Origin: JANJTB01 sp032027125 | GTDB taxonomy: Bacteria > Bacteroidota > Ignavibacteria > Kapaibacteriales > UBA2268 | NCBI GenBank assembly: GCA_032027125.1 | Contig: JAVSMQ010000001.1 | Location: 1,140,679 to 1,204,678 of the forward strand | DNA: 64,000 nt | Direction: 5' to 3' | Shown: piece after piece, positions 35,977-46,412 of the stretch | How the letters are laid out: every line of letters starts with the position of its first letter | Numbering within the stretch: position 1 is the first letter of the stretch | Notes under the pieces: model-generated | What the model was told of the DNA's origin: nothing | Database searches by the model: none | Seen by the model: only the letters and a program-made list of their open reading frames with translations | Made by a program: the position numbers and the translations under genes

Positions 35977-38900
35977 TTATTTAATTATAATCAATTTATA
36001 ATGGTAGGAATCTGAACCGGCAGAAAGTCTAAGGTAATATATACCTGAGGATAATTTCTCTGTTGTATAAACTATTATTTTGCCGGGACCAAAATCAGAA
36101 CTATAAGTTACCATATCTACTTCTCTCATATTGTTATCAAATATTGAAAGAATTAGATTTTGATGCGATTCGAAATTAACTTCAATGTTTATTTCATCAC
36201 GGACAGGATTCGGATAAATATTGAATAAGTTATTTGATGTCAGTAAATTAATATCAGTTTTCGAATAATTATATATTTCGGAAAATTCGCTTTTGCAGTC
36301 ACCTTCTGTAACCTGCACAGTATATTTACCTTCAATGCCGTCAGCATCATAACTTTTACCATTAGCATTTGGGATCAGTACTTCATCAATATACCATTGA
36401 TTTCCATCATCAGCGCTTGACGAGAGTATAGTTAATGAACGGGTAATAACAGGTTTAGGAGGTAATTCAATGATATTGACTAATGATACAAACTCCTTAG
36501 TAAAGCCGGAACTATTGGTATATATAAGTCTTACTTTCCCATCACCTGCAGCATCCCATTTAATATTGACTGATTTTTCATCTGATTTGCCGGTGATTTT
36601 TCCGCCATCAGCAAACCACTGAAAAATACCTTCATTCAGAAATGAATTATATTTTACTTCTTCATTTCTACAGCCTGAAGCAGCACCTTCTATATTATTA
36701 GAAAAATCTTCGCCAATGCTTAAATTGATTTCTCTTGAACTGCTGCAATTATCATTCGAAGTATATTCAAGTTTTAATTTACCTGCTCCAACATTGGACC
36801 ATTTAACATTTACAGCAGGCTGGTCATCAGGACCGATAATTTCACCATTTTCGACTGTCCATTTGGTAACTAATTCTGAATTTTGAATGGAGTAATTATA
36901 TATAATTCCTGAACATACGTTTTGAATCCCGCTTAACTTAACATCCGGCAGATATAAAATTTTAAAATCAGGGGTTGTATCACTTCTGACTGCAGGAATT
37001 TTTGATTCAACATAAAGATAGTAATCGTTGTCAGCAATCATAGATGCCGGCACAGTAAAATGCACCTTTTTTGCTAAGGTACCCTCAATTTCACCGATCA
37101 ATATAGGATAAATCGGTTTATCGTGTTCTTTTTTACCTAATTTAACCTGGAAAATATTTCCACCCTGAAAATCACCATTAGAAACACCAAATTCTATAAA
37201 ATATTCTTGTCCCGGGCAATATACGGCTCCGGCAAAACTTTGCAGTTTTATTACAGGTTTCTGCGGCAGATTCGAATAATAAAACCGGATAATAGTATCA
37301 TTTCCGGCATAGTCAACTATCCTGAGATATGCCTGAGCGTTTTCCATAATATTGACCGGTTTTAGTTCGAATGTTATTTTCGAATCAATTCCGGGTATAA
37401 AACTATCATAGAAAAAATCATAATTATAGGATGAATCGCCGATTAGATGTATCATAGCCAGATTACTTTTGATATCATTTAATTCAGAAGGTTCGTCCGT
37501 TATTGTACCGGTGAAAGTACCGTATTTCGGAGAATTGATACTCAATGACGGCTGCTCGTAATCATATGATTTATCATTGTTTTTCAAATAAATATAAGCT
37601 GGAAATCCATAAGAGTCAATTGTATTAAAACCATAAATCAATGCACCTACCGGGCTGTCTGATTTAAGAATATACTTGCCGGTTGCAGGCAGACTAAGTG
37701 TCACGCAATAGTAGTAAGAACCGTCGCTTTCGGCTTCAGGAAATTGCACAGGAACAGATTTGGCAAGTTCTTTAACCGTTTTGGAAATTTGGATACCGTC
37801 TTTAAACTCTATGAGCAGCATATCTTCAGGAATATTGCTGCCTTCGATGGGTTTGAATATTATATTTATATAATTTTTTGTAAAATATTCAGACTTTTTT
37901 GTTGAAGGAGTATTAAAAGTAATGATTTTTGAGAAGTTGTCGCTTGAAAGAACTTGCATTTTAAATGGGATTCCCTTGTCGGTATCACTTTCATTGCCGG
38001 TATTATATTGAATGACATTTATTCTTTTTTCTGATGATATTACAGCAGGTTTGTTATCGGTATTTACTCTGAAACTCAAAAAGCCATCGCCTTCTACGCC
38101 ATTTGGAGTTTTTATAAGTCCTTTTGAAATACCGTTAACTTTAATTTCAGAATCATTATTTAATGCACTTACTTTTATCATTGAGCCGGTTTGACGTCCG
38201 TAAACCGGTGTTACATAATACCTTTTTGAATAGGAAAAAGTCGGCAGTTCCTGTTCAATAAGGTGTTCGCAAGGTCCTATATCAACAGGAACCTGAGTAC
38301 AAGAATTGCCTGTAAATACGGCGACAGGTTTTGTTGATCTAATCGTACTTCCGGTTAAATCATTATTTATTCCGGAACCATGGAGAACCCAAACATCTCC
38401 GCGATTTAAAAACCTTGTTACACTGTAATTTGAAATCAGTGAATCTCCATTTTCAAGTTTTACTTTCGTTGTAGAATTACCGCCAAGTAAAAATGTTACT
38501 TTTGAATTATCATAAACACCTGTTATGACGGCAGTTGAAGGAGCAAAATTATTTTCTGTTTTTGAATAATCGTTATAAGTAGAAATATTATATTCCGAAC
38601 TCAAACTACTGACAGGCAGAGCTAAATAACCTTCGGAATAAGTATGAAATCTTACTGCTGCATAACATATTATGGGAGAATCGGAAGTAATTATTAACGA
38701 TTTACCTTCGATAAGTCTGTCTTTACCGGTATATGTAAATGGTATTTTGTTATACGGAATAATATATTTGGGTGTTATTGAATACTCTCCGACTGTATTA
38801 GCCTGAATATTAATAACAGTATCAATTTTGTAAATTGGAATTCGAAATCTCACGTTCGTATTAACAGATGCAGAAAAATATACTAATACTTTATTATATG

Positions 38901-39075
38901 ATTCATATATATCATAATAAATTGGCAGAAAACTGATTACATATTCTGTTCCGGCATTTGAAGGAGAATATAATTCAGGCAATAATTCTCTGTTGAATGG
39001 CTCTGATACTGCATCCAATATACAACAAGAAAAAATTACCAACATCAGTAAAAAAATTTTCATATCAAACTTCAT
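35977..39075 (-). CDS. T9SS surface protein with IgGFc-binding and PKD-like domains, copy 2
   Basis: The 1032-residue product is a full-length paralogue of the downstream gene: same signal peptide and EPFNRELLPELYSPSNAGTE start, same IgGFc-binding-like domain with an ALPVSSLSSEYNISTYNDY motif, two PKD-like segments, and a T9SS sorting domain at the C-terminus (PNPVRDEINIEV to SGIYYLRLSAG). The two differ throughout by moderate substitution, so the duplication is not recent. It is likely displayed on the cell surface. It lies 41 bases downstream of the NSS transporter gene. Confidence 0.88.
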   Translation of the reverse strand: MKFDMKIFLLMLVIFSCCILDAVSEPFNRELLPELYSPSNAGTEYVISFLPIYYDIYESYNKVLVYFSASVNTNVRFRIPIYKIDTVINIQANTVGEYSITPKYIIPYNKIPFTYTGKDRLIEGKSLIITSDSPIICYAAVRFHTYSEGYLALPVSSLSSEYNISTYNDYSKTENNFAPSTAVITGVYDNSKVTFLLGGNSTTKVKLENGDSLISNYSVTRFLNRGDVWVLHGSGINNDLTGSTIRSTKPVAVFTGNSCTQVPVDIGPCEHLIEQELPTFSYSKRYYVTPVYGRQTGSMIKVSALNNDSEIKVNGISKGLIKTPNGVEGDGFLSFRVNTDNKPAVISSEKRINVIQYNTGNESDTDKGIPFKMQVLSSDNFSKIITFNTPSTKKSEYFTKNYINIIFKPIEGSNIPEDMLLIEFKDGIQISKTVKELAKSVPVQFPEAESDGSYYYCVTLSLPATGKYILKSDSPVGALIYGFNTIDSYGFPAYIYLKNNDKSYDYEQPSLSINSPKYGTFTGTITDEPSELNDIKSNLAMIHLIGDSSYNYDFFYDSFIPGIDSKITFELKPVNIMENAQAYLRIVDYAGNDTIIRFYYSNLPQKPVIKLQSFAGAVYCPGQEYFIEFGVSNGDFQGGNIFQVKLGKKEHDKPIYPILIGEIEGTLAKKVHFTVPASMIADNDYYLYVESKIPAVRSDTTPDFKILYLPDVKLSGIQNVCSGIIYNYSIQNSELVTKWTVENGEIIGPDDQPAVNVKWSNVGAGKLKLEYTSNDNCSSSREINLSIGEDFSNNIEGAASGCRNEEVKYNSFLNEGIFQWFADGGKITGKSDEKSVNIKWDAAGDGKVRLIYTNSSGFTKEFVSLVNIIELPPKPVITRSLTILSSSADDGNQWYIDEVLIPNANGKSYDADGIEGKYTVQVTEGDCKSEFSEIYNYSKTDINLLTSNNLFNIYPNPVRDEINIEVNFESHQNLILSIFDNNMREVDMVTYSSDFGPGKIIVYTTEKLSSGIYYLRLSAGSDSYHYKLIIIK

Positions 39076-39116
39076 TTTTCAAATTACTATTTTCAACTCA
39101 TTTATTATATAAAAAT

Positions 39117-40469
39117 TCAAATCCGAAAAATACTAAGTAGTATAACGAATATAACCATTGGAATAATGTATTTTATTAAAAATATCCATAATTTAGAATA
39201 TTTTTTAAAATTATTACCGCCAATAATTAGTTCATTTACTGCTTTTTCTGCCCCCCATATCCATCCGATAAAGATGCATAAGGCAAGACCTCCTGCTGTA
39301 AGAAGAAAATCACCGAAGAGAAAACTCATCTGACTGAGAAAATCTTTGGATGTTAGAGATTCGGGAATAATTCCGAAATTAGTGAAAAAATCAACTGTTC
39401 CTTGTGACAAAGCCGAAGGAATACCTATTATAAACACCAAAACAGCAACCTTCCAAACAATTTTCTTTCTCTCGGATTTTTTTTCATCTACCAAATATGA
39501 GACAGGTACTTCGAGTAATGAAACAGTTGATGTGAGAGCCGCAATTGATAACAATATAAAAAATAATCCTCCTACTATACTGCCTCCGGACATCTGTGCA
39601 AATAATTTAGGAAATACTATGAATACAAGTGCCGGACCTGAAGCAGGATTTTCTCCCATGGCAAATAAAGCCGGAAATACTACTAATCCTGCCAAAATCG
39701 CTATAAGTGCATCGAAAATTACGATATATACTGATGCAGTAAATATATTTGTATCTTTTGGAAGATAGCTTCCAAAGGTTACCATAAGACCAAGTCCGAG
39801 ACTTAATGAAAAGAACGCCTGTCCGAGAGCTGCAAGTATAGTTTTTAAAGTGATTTTGCTAAAATCGGGCAAAAGATAAAATTCCAGTCCTTTTTCGGAA
39901 CCGGGTAATAAATTTGCATAAACAATCAATATTATTAAAAGTATTAGAAGAAGCGGCATCAAAATTTTTGACCATTTTTCTATACCGGCTTCGACTCCTT
40001 TATAGACAATTAAAGTTGTCAAAAAAATAAAAAATGCGAATAGAAATATTTCATAAAAAGGATTACTGACAAATTCGCTGAAGCCCGCAGCACCTTCATA
40101 CGATGAAGCCGTAAATGATTTAAAAATATATCCGAAAGTCCAGCCTGCAATTACACCGTAAAATGATAAAATACCTATACTTGTTATAATTCCCAAAATA
40201 CCCGTATAACGCCAAAATGAATTAGGTTTGATTTTATCAATTGCACCGACAGTATTAAGCTGAAATGCACGACCAAGTGAGAATTCGGCAAGCATATAAG
40301 GCAAACCGAGAAGAAATACGAATACCAGATAAATCAGTACAAAAGCAGCGCCCCCATTTTCACCGGCAATATATGGAAACCTCCAGATATTACCCAGCCC
40401 TATAGCCGAGCCTGCCGCTGCAAGTATAAACCCCGTTTTTGAACTCCATAAGCCTCGTTCTTTCTGCAA
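39117..40469 (-). CDS. Sodium-dependent transporter (NSS/SNF family)
   Basis: The 450-residue product has eleven to twelve helices and the family signature GSAIGLGNIWRFPYIAGENG near 16-35, which forms the sodium and substrate site of LeuT-type proteins. Another conserved part is FFSLSLGLGLMVTFGSYLPK near 215-235. It takes up an amino acid or similar solute with sodium. The substrate cannot be told from sequence. It is followed closely by the T9SS gene at 39075. Confidence 0.93.
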   Translation of the reverse strand: MQKERGLWSSKTGFILAAAGSAIGLGNIWRFPYIAGENGGAAFVLIYLVFVFLLGLPYMLAEFSLGRAFQLNTVGAIDKIKPNSFWRYTGILGIITSIGILSFYGVIAGWTFGYIFKSFTASSYEGAAGFSEFVSNPFYEIFLFAFFIFLTTLIVYKGVEAGIEKWSKILMPLLLILLIILIVYANLLPGSEKGLEFYLLPDFSKITLKTILAALGQAFFSLSLGLGLMVTFGSYLPKDTNIFTASVYIVIFDALIAILAGLVVFPALFAMGENPASGPALVFIVFPKLFAQMSGGSIVGGLFFILLSIAALTSTVSLLEVPVSYLVDEKKSERKKIVWKVAVLVFIIGIPSALSQGTVDFFTNFGIIPESLTSKDFLSQMSFLFGDFLLTAGGLALCIFIGWIWGAEKAVNELIIGGNNFKKYSKLWIFLIKYIIPMVIFVILLSIFRI

Positions 40470-40600
40470 TATTTTCCCTCAACAGAATTTTGTCAATGAC
40501 AAATACAAATGCTTAGGATACTAAAATAAAAATATATTTTAATTTTACAAAAAATATTTTCAATAATATTAAAATGAACAAATTATATATTTTCTATTAA

Positions 40601-42661
40601 TCACGCATTCTTTACTGTATCCACAAATTGGGAGTTTTTTAATTTACTTTTAAAATTATTCAGTTGTTCTATTTCCTTAATTTCAAATTCAAGATATAAA
40701 CCCTCGATATTTCCTTTGCTTACTTTTTTAGTATCGAGAATCTTTATTTTCAGATTATCTGCAATTTCTACTGTCAGAGAAAGAATTTTGCTGTAACTGT
40801 CTCCGAACACTTTGAGTTTTACAATTTGAATAAATTCACCGCTCTGCCATTCTGCTTTTTTGAAACTTTCGGGTTCAAATTCCTGCGATTTAAGATAATA
40901 ACAATTTTGAGCATGAATTTTCAATTCCGAACGCTTGGTAATATATGCAATTATTGGTTCGCCTTTAATCGGACTGCAGCATTTTGCCAGCTTAACTTCA
41001 ATATTTTCAAGCCCCTCTACACTTATCTGCGGTATGTGTTCCCTTCGGTTCTGACTGCCGGAACCCCGCACTTCATCGTCAACTTTGCGAAATGCTTCGG
41101 GATACAGTTTTTTCAGTTGGTAAAGTGTACATTTAATTGAACCTGTAGCCACACTGTAATGGAAATCATCAATGCTTTTAAAACCGATTTTTGCTATATT
41201 ACTTTTAAATTTCTGCTCGTCCTCAAATCCAATCAGTTTTTTCCGGTGTTTGGATTTCAGTTTTTCCCAACTGATTCTTCCGTCATTGATGAGCAAATCC
41301 TGCTCATTCTTTTTAAACCATCTCAAAACTTTAGAGCGGGCGCGGCTTGTTTTGACAATATTAAGCCAGTCACGTGAAGGAGTAGCATTATTGGACGAAA
41401 TAATATCAATTACATCACCTGATTTCAATTCGGTCTTCACGCTTACAAACTTACCGTTAACCCTTGCCCCTGTTGTCTTATAGCCTAAATCAGTATGAAC
41501 GGCAAAAGCATAGTCAAGAGGGGTTGAACCTTCGGGCAGTGAACGTATCTCCCCTTTCGGAGTCAGTACATTAATATAATCCCTTTTCATTTCGCTTTTC
41601 AGTTTGTCAAAGGCAGCGAATGGATTATCGAAATATTCGTCGTTTTCAAGAAATTCTCTCAGACGCGATATCCAGTCCACTTTTTTTAATTCTGCACCCT
41701 GTTTGTAAGCCCAATGTGCTGATGTACCGTATTCGGCTTCGAGGTGCATTTCTTCCGTGCGTATCTGAATCTCAAATTTATCCCCGCTTCTGGTAGCCAC
41801 TGTTGTTTGAATAGACCTGTAACCATTAGCTTTGGGGTAAGTTATCCAATCCCTGAATCTTCCGTCAAGCGGTATCCAGTTATTATGAACAGCGCCAAGA
41901 ATCATATAGCAGTTTTCACGTGTATCGGCAATTACCCTCAAAGCAAGTAAATCATAAATTTTCTCGAGTGGAATTTTTTGTTTCTTAAGCTTGCGGTAAA
42001 TACTGTAAGGTCTTTTGACTCGAGCCTGAAATTTCGCATTGATATTATATTTATTGAGTACTTTCTGTAAATCCAGTTTCATTGTATTTAATTTTGCATT
42101 AAATACATTTCTTCTGGATTCTATCATCTTTTCCAAATATTGGAAATCTTCCCTGTAAAGGTTTTTGAAAGCAATATCCTCGAGTTCTGTATAGAACTTA
42201 CGTATTCCAAGCTGCTGGGCAATCGGTGAATAAAAATACAATGCTTCTTCAGAAAGTAATCCTATATTTTCACTTTTCTGCTCATCAGCATCCTTCAAAT
42301 TAATTAATCGCTCTGCAAGTTTGATAAAGATAATTCTGACATCATCGGTAAGTTCTATAAATAATTTTCTCAAACCGGAAATATTTTTCTGAGTCTCGGG
42401 GAATGATATACTTCCAAGCCTTTGAAGAAGTTCAATGTTTTCAATTACAGTAATCTTATAAGCTGCCGTTAGTGCATTGCGTACTGCCGAATCTCTTGTA
42501 TTTGCTCTGATAAAATATGCTGTGGCGACCGATGATTCGTCAAAATTCAATTTCTGAATTTCACCGGCAAGTTTAGAGCAAAAGTTATCATCCTTCTCAT
42601 TATAAAAAGCGGATGATATTTTTCTTAATTTATTTAATATTTCATTTTCCATTCGATTCAA
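40601..42661 (-). CDS. RelA-type (p)ppGpp synthetase with degenerate hydrolase domain
   Basis: The 686-residue product has the RelA/SpoT layout: N-terminal region (about 30-170), synthetase (about 200-330), TGS domain (about 370-430, with LPEGSTPLDYAFAVHTDLGY) and a C-terminal ACT-like domain. The synthetase keeps RFRDWITYPKANGYRSIQT and the FEIQIRTEEMH strand, including the catalytic Asp and Glu. The hydrolase part lacks the HD and HDxxED residues, so the protein probably makes but does not degrade (p)ppGpp, unlike the bifunctional Rel. Its ATG overlaps the stop of the lytic transglycosylase gene by four bases. Confidence 0.9.
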   Translation of the reverse strand: MNRMENEILNKLRKISSAFYNEKDDNFCSKLAGEIQKLNFDESSVATAYFIRANTRDSAVRNALTAAYKITVIENIELLQRLGSISFPETQKNISGLRKLFIELTDDVRIIFIKLAERLINLKDADEQKSENIGLLSEEALYFYSPIAQQLGIRKFYTELEDIAFKNLYREDFQYLEKMIESRRNVFNAKLNTMKLDLQKVLNKYNINAKFQARVKRPYSIYRKLKKQKIPLEKIYDLLALRVIADTRENCYMILGAVHNNWIPLDGRFRDWITYPKANGYRSIQTTVATRSGDKFEIQIRTEEMHLEAEYGTSAHWAYKQGAELKKVDWISRLREFLENDEYFDNPFAAFDKLKSEMKRDYINVLTPKGEIRSLPEGSTPLDYAFAVHTDLGYKTTGARVNGKFVSVKTELKSGDVIDIISSNNATPSRDWLNIVKTSRARSKVLRWFKKNEQDLLINDGRISWEKLKSKHRKKLIGFEDEQKFKSNIAKIGFKSIDDFHYSVATGSIKCTLYQLKKLYPEAFRKVDDEVRGSGSQNRREHIPQISVEGLENIEVKLAKCCSPIKGEPIIAYITKRSELKIHAQNCYYLKSQEFEPESFKKAEWQSGEFIQIVKLKVFGDSYSKILSLTVEIADNLKIKILDTKKVSKGNIEGLYLEFEIKEIEQLNNFKSKLKNSQFVDTVKNA

Positions 42662-43545
42662 TCCGGTAAAGCTATTTCATAAATTTCACCTTTATCGGGT
42701 GCAGGAAGATTTCTCTTTAAAATCCAGGGATTAAGTCTTTTTATATGTTTATAGGTAGTGCCGTTTGATTTTGCCCAGGCAGATAAATCCTGAATAGCCC
42801 CCTTTACCTTTACAAACTGTACATCTTCAGGCTTATAACGGGACTCTGCAGGAAATTTGAAACCGTACTTTTCTGCATTAATCATAAGGTGCTTAATGAT
42901 AGCAATTCTGAAAATATATCTTGAAGTTTCTTCGTTAAGATGCAAATCAAAATAGCTTTCAACACTCTGAAAATTCAGATTTTCTATTAAACCGGTATGC
43001 CCCATATTATAACCTGCGGCTGTAAGAATCCAAGATTTATGTTTAGAGTATCCTTGTTTGAGATATTTCATTGCTGCATGAGTTGACTTTTCGGGATGCC
43101 GCCTCTCGTCAACATAATCATCCACACGAAGACCCATCATCTTTGCTGTTTCGGGCATGAACTGCCACAATCCAATCGCACCGACACTTGAACGTGCCAT
43201 AAAAAGGGCACTTTCGGCAACCGATAGATATTTCAAATCATCGGGCATATCATGCTCTTTCAAAATTCTCTCAAAAGTCGGGAAATATCTGCCTGACCTT
43301 TTCAAATAAAGTATAATCTGACCGGGCTGCTGAAGCAGAAGATAAAATTCCCGTTCAGCCTGCTCATGGATTTCGGGATCGTCAAGCGGCAGCTCTTCCC
43401 CGCAGAAATCTAATTTATCGGGTAGATTGACAGAAGATAAAAACTCAAAATAATTCTGTTCGTGTTCATTATCATCACTAATCAAAGGTTTAGAATCGGA
43501 ACAGGAAAAAAACAACACTGCAAGCAATAGATAAAATATTTTCAT
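42658..43545 (-). CDS. Lytic transglycosylase lipoprotein (MltD-like)
   Basis: The 295-residue product has a lipobox (FFSC, Cys15). The SLT domain has the catalytic Glu in VAESALFMARSSVGAIGLWQ near 105-125, followed by FMPETAKMMGL and AAGYNMGHTGL. A C-terminal segment (about 240-290, KGAIQDLSAWAKSNGTTYKH then NPWIL) resembles a LysM-type carbohydrate-binding unit. It cleaves peptidoglycan from the outer-membrane side of the periplasm. It is the first gene of the two-gene unit with relA. Confidence 0.92.
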   Translation of the reverse strand: MKIFYLLLAVLFFSCSDSKPLISDDNEHEQNYFEFLSSVNLPDKLDFCGEELPLDDPEIHEQAEREFYLLLQQPGQIILYLKRSGRYFPTFERILKEHDMPDDLKYLSVAESALFMARSSVGAIGLWQFMPETAKMMGLRVDDYVDERRHPEKSTHAAMKYLKQGYSKHKSWILTAAGYNMGHTGLIENLNFQSVESYFDLHLNEETSRYIFRIAIIKHLMINAEKYGFKFPAESRYKPEDVQFVKVKGAIQDLSAWAKSNGTTYKHIKRLNPWILKRNLPAPDKGEIYEIALPD

Positions 43546-43833
43546 AAACGATATTTATTTCTTAATAATTAAAAGATTACAAATTTAAAGTTTTTTGACA
43601 AGAAAAGGGTATTAATATTTTATGATACATTAAAATATCAGATTCAGAATTTATGGAGAGAAAAATATATTTGCTATTTTCACAAAAAAAAACTAAATTT
43701 GTATTAGTAATAAATAAGTTTTGAAAATGTATTAAAAAAAATTTAAGTCAGATAAGACAATGCAAGGTTAGATTGACTTAAATACAAGATTGACATAAAA
43801 TAAATATTTTAAACAATTTCAAAGGTGATAATA

Positions 43834-46236
43834 ATGAGAAAAATATCAATCACTTTTTTGATGATGCTTTTATCCTTTAGTGCTTATTCTCAAAATTCGG
43901 CTTATAGCTGGGGTTCATATCAATATGGGCAACTTGGAAACGGACTAGCTGATTACTTACCCAGACAAACTGCTTCAGGTACAAATTGGAAAGAAATATC
44001 TTGTGGTGTTAATCATGTTCTGGCAATTAAAAATGACGGTACTCTTTGGGCTTGGGGTTATAATGAAAATTATCAACTTGGAAACGGTTCAAATATTAAC
44101 AATTTTATACCTGAACAAATTAGTATTGAAAATGATTGGTCTTCCATTTCATGTTTCAGATGGCATTCAATGGCAATCAAAACTGACGGTACTCTTTGGG
44201 CTTGGGGAACTGGAATTGTTGGTTTGCACGGTGACGAAAATATTACAGATAAACCAAATCCAAAAAGAATCGGAACTGATAATGACTGGACATTGGTTTC
44301 ATGCGGAGAACATCATACGTTAGCTATTAAAAAAGACGGTTCTCTTTGGGCTTCCGGCTGGAATTTTGAAGGACAACTTGGAGATGGTACTAATGAGATT
44401 AGATTTCCTCTTTTAAGAATCGGAACTGATAATGACTGGTTATCAGTTAAATGTGGCTCAAATTTTTCATTTGGTTTAAAAAAGGATAGTTCAATTTGGG
44501 CTTGGGGTGGAAATTCACATGGTCAGCTTGGTAATAAATCAAATCAAAATGTTTTTAATCCAATAAAGATTGAGTTTGAAAAAGAATGGTCAGCAATATC
44601 TGTAGGCTATTCTCATGTATTTGTAATTAAAAAAGATGGCACTCTTTGGGGATGGGGTAGTAATTACGATCATGAGATTGGTGGTTCTAACGAAGATAAA
44701 AATTTTCCTATTCAAATCACAGATGATAGCGACTGGACATCAGTTGCCTGTGGAAGAAGTCATACAATAGCTCTTAAGAATAACGGAACTCTTTGGGGAT
44801 GGGGAGATAATAGTAGCGGACAATTGGGTGATGGTATTATTCCAAATAACAAAAATATTCCTACTCAGATTGGATATTCAAATAATTGGGCATCAATCTA
44901 TTGCGGGAATAATTATTCTATTGCTTTTAAGAAAGACGGCACTTTTTGGGCTTGGGGAACTAATCAATTTGGACAATTAGGAGATGGTACTAAAAGCAGT
45001 TTATTTTATCCAACTCAAATAGAAAATATAATTGATTGGAAAGAGATATTTTGTGGTAAGGAGATATCTCTTGGTATTAGGCAGGATAGTTCTCTTTGGA
45101 TTTGGGGAAATAATATATATTTGTATGGTGATATAAAACCATATATTAAAAGATCATATCCTGTTAAAATGAGCCATAATTATAAATGGAGAAGTATTTC
45201 ATGTAGTGATTCAATGATATTTGGTATTCAGGTAGATGGTTCTCTTTGGGCTTGGGGAAAAAATGAATATGGGCTTGGAATTAATAATTTAAAATACAGT
45301 AGTGTACCTGTTAAAATTGGAAATGATAATAATTGGGAAATTGTTTCAACAGGGTCATCTCATATTGTTGCAATTAAGTCTGATGGAACACTGTGGGGAT
45401 GGGGTTCAAATTACAGTGGAAAACTTGGAGACAGTATTAAAGGTAACAAACCTTTTCCTACACAAATTGGATTTGATAATGATTGGAAATCTGTTAGTTG
45501 CAGTGTTTTTAATACTACCATGTTAAAAAATGACGGGACTATTTGGACTTTAGGGCTAAGTGGAAAAAGCCAAATTGGTTTTGATAACGATTGGATTTTG
45601 TATGATTGCGGTCCTTACAATCATAATTTTGCAATAAAATCTGATGGTTCACTTTGGGCATGGGGTCATAATGATAATGGCAAACTTGGAGATAGTTCTA
45701 AATTATATGTAACTGAACCTTTCAAATTTGGTTCTTCATTAGATTGGGTTACTGTTAAATGTGGATATGAATATACATTAGCTGTTAAGAAGGATGGAAC
45801 ACTTTGGGGATGGGGGAAAAACGACAGAGGTCAACTGGGGGATGGAACTTCAACTGACAGATATTCTCCGGTTCAAATCGGAAAAAGTTCAAATTGGGTT
45901 AATGTTTCATGTGGTACAAATCATAGTATGGCTTTAAATAAAGAACCATCTTCAGTTGAAAATAAAATTGAAAATAATGCATATAATCTTTCTGTTTACC
46001 CAAATCCTTTTAATGAAAACATAACTGTAGAATTTAGTATAATTCAACAATCTATTGTTTCTCTCAAAGTATATAATCTGGAAGGAATTTATATCAGTAC
46101 TCTATTTGAAGGGATAGCTACCGCAGGTTCAAACAAAATGAATTTTAATGGACTTAAACTTTCTTCAGGACAATACAATATAATATTGGAAATTGGAAAT
46201 GAGAAAATTATAAATAAAGTTATTAAGTTGAATTAG
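43834..46236 (+). CDS. RCC1-repeat protein with T9SS sorting domain
   Basis: The start is ATG 43834, with AAAGGTGA upstream; the GTG at 43825 is not needed. The ~800-residue product has a signal peptide (1-19, ending AYSQ) and about fourteen tandem RCC1-like units of roughly 50 residues. Each ends in a (D)GTLWAWG-(S)N-GQLGDG core preceded by W-S-SCG-H--AIK. These form beta-propellers, probably two of seven blades. A T9SS type A sorting domain (NPFNENITVEF to LSSGQYNIILEI) ends it. DNA within the repeats is also similar, as expected from internal duplication. It is likely a surface protein binding unknown ligands. Confidence 0.92.
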   Translation: MRKISITFLMMLLSFSAYSQNSAYSWGSYQYGQLGNGLADYLPRQTASGTNWKEISCGVNHVLAIKNDGTLWAWGYNENYQLGNGSNINNFIPEQISIENDWSSISCFRWHSMAIKTDGTLWAWGTGIVGLHGDENITDKPNPKRIGTDNDWTLVSCGEHHTLAIKKDGSLWASGWNFEGQLGDGTNEIRFPLLRIGTDNDWLSVKCGSNFSFGLKKDSSIWAWGGNSHGQLGNKSNQNVFNPIKIEFEKEWSAISVGYSHVFVIKKDGTLWGWGSNYDHEIGGSNEDKNFPIQITDDSDWTSVACGRSHTIALKNNGTLWGWGDNSSGQLGDGIIPNNKNIPTQIGYSNNWASIYCGNNYSIAFKKDGTFWAWGTNQFGQLGDGTKSSLFYPTQIENIIDWKEIFCGKEISLGIRQDSSLWIWGNNIYLYGDIKPYIKRSYPVKMSHNYKWRSISCSDSMIFGIQVDGSLWAWGKNEYGLGINNLKYSSVPVKIGNDNNWEIVSTGSSHIVAIKSDGTLWGWGSNYSGKLGDSIKGNKPFPTQIGFDNDWKSVSCSVFNTTMLKNDGTIWTLGLSGKSQIGFDNDWILYDCGPYNHNFAIKSDGSLWAWGHNDNGKLGDSSKLYVTEPFKFGSSLDWVTVKCGYEYTLAVKKDGTLWGWGKNDRGQLGDGTSTDRYSPVQIGKSSNWVNVSCGTNHSMALNKEPSSVENKIENNAYNLSVYPNPFNENITVEFSIIQQSIVSLKVYNLEGIYISTLFEGIATAGSNKMNFNGLKLSSGQYNIILEIGNEKIINKVIKLN

Positions 46237-46241
46237 TAATT

Positions 46242-46412
46242 ATGACAACTTTAGAATATTTTAATTTTATATTGGTAACTATGGACTATGCAAAGCCGTT
46301 TTTCTACTTCATCAGTCGAAAAAGTATTGTAAAAACAATAGACCAAGAAGGATTAGAAGAAATTGAAATAATAAAGATTAAAGTAAATAGTACGGTTGAT
46401 ATTGAGAGATGA
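46242..46412 (+). CDS. Small hypothetical open frame after the RCC1 gene
   Basis: The 56-codon frame starts five bases after the RCC1 stop with MTTLEYFNFILVTMDYAKPF and ends VNSTVDIER. It has no clear ribosome binding site, signal or recognisable domain, and may be a remnant. I list it because it is the only frame in this gap. Confidence 0.25.
   Translation: MTTLEYFNFILVTMDYAKPFFYFISRKSIVKTIDQEGLEEIEIIKIKVNSTVDIER

Noticed and set aside
45302..45526. Additional frames within the RCC1 gene
   Set aside because: They arise from the repeated codon pattern of the RCC1 units in another frame.
44000..45900. Regularly spaced repeats in the RCC1 gene considered as a CRISPR-like array
   Set aside because: The repeats are codon-level copies of protein units (~150 bp spacing) in one open frame, with no short identical repeats and unique spacers.
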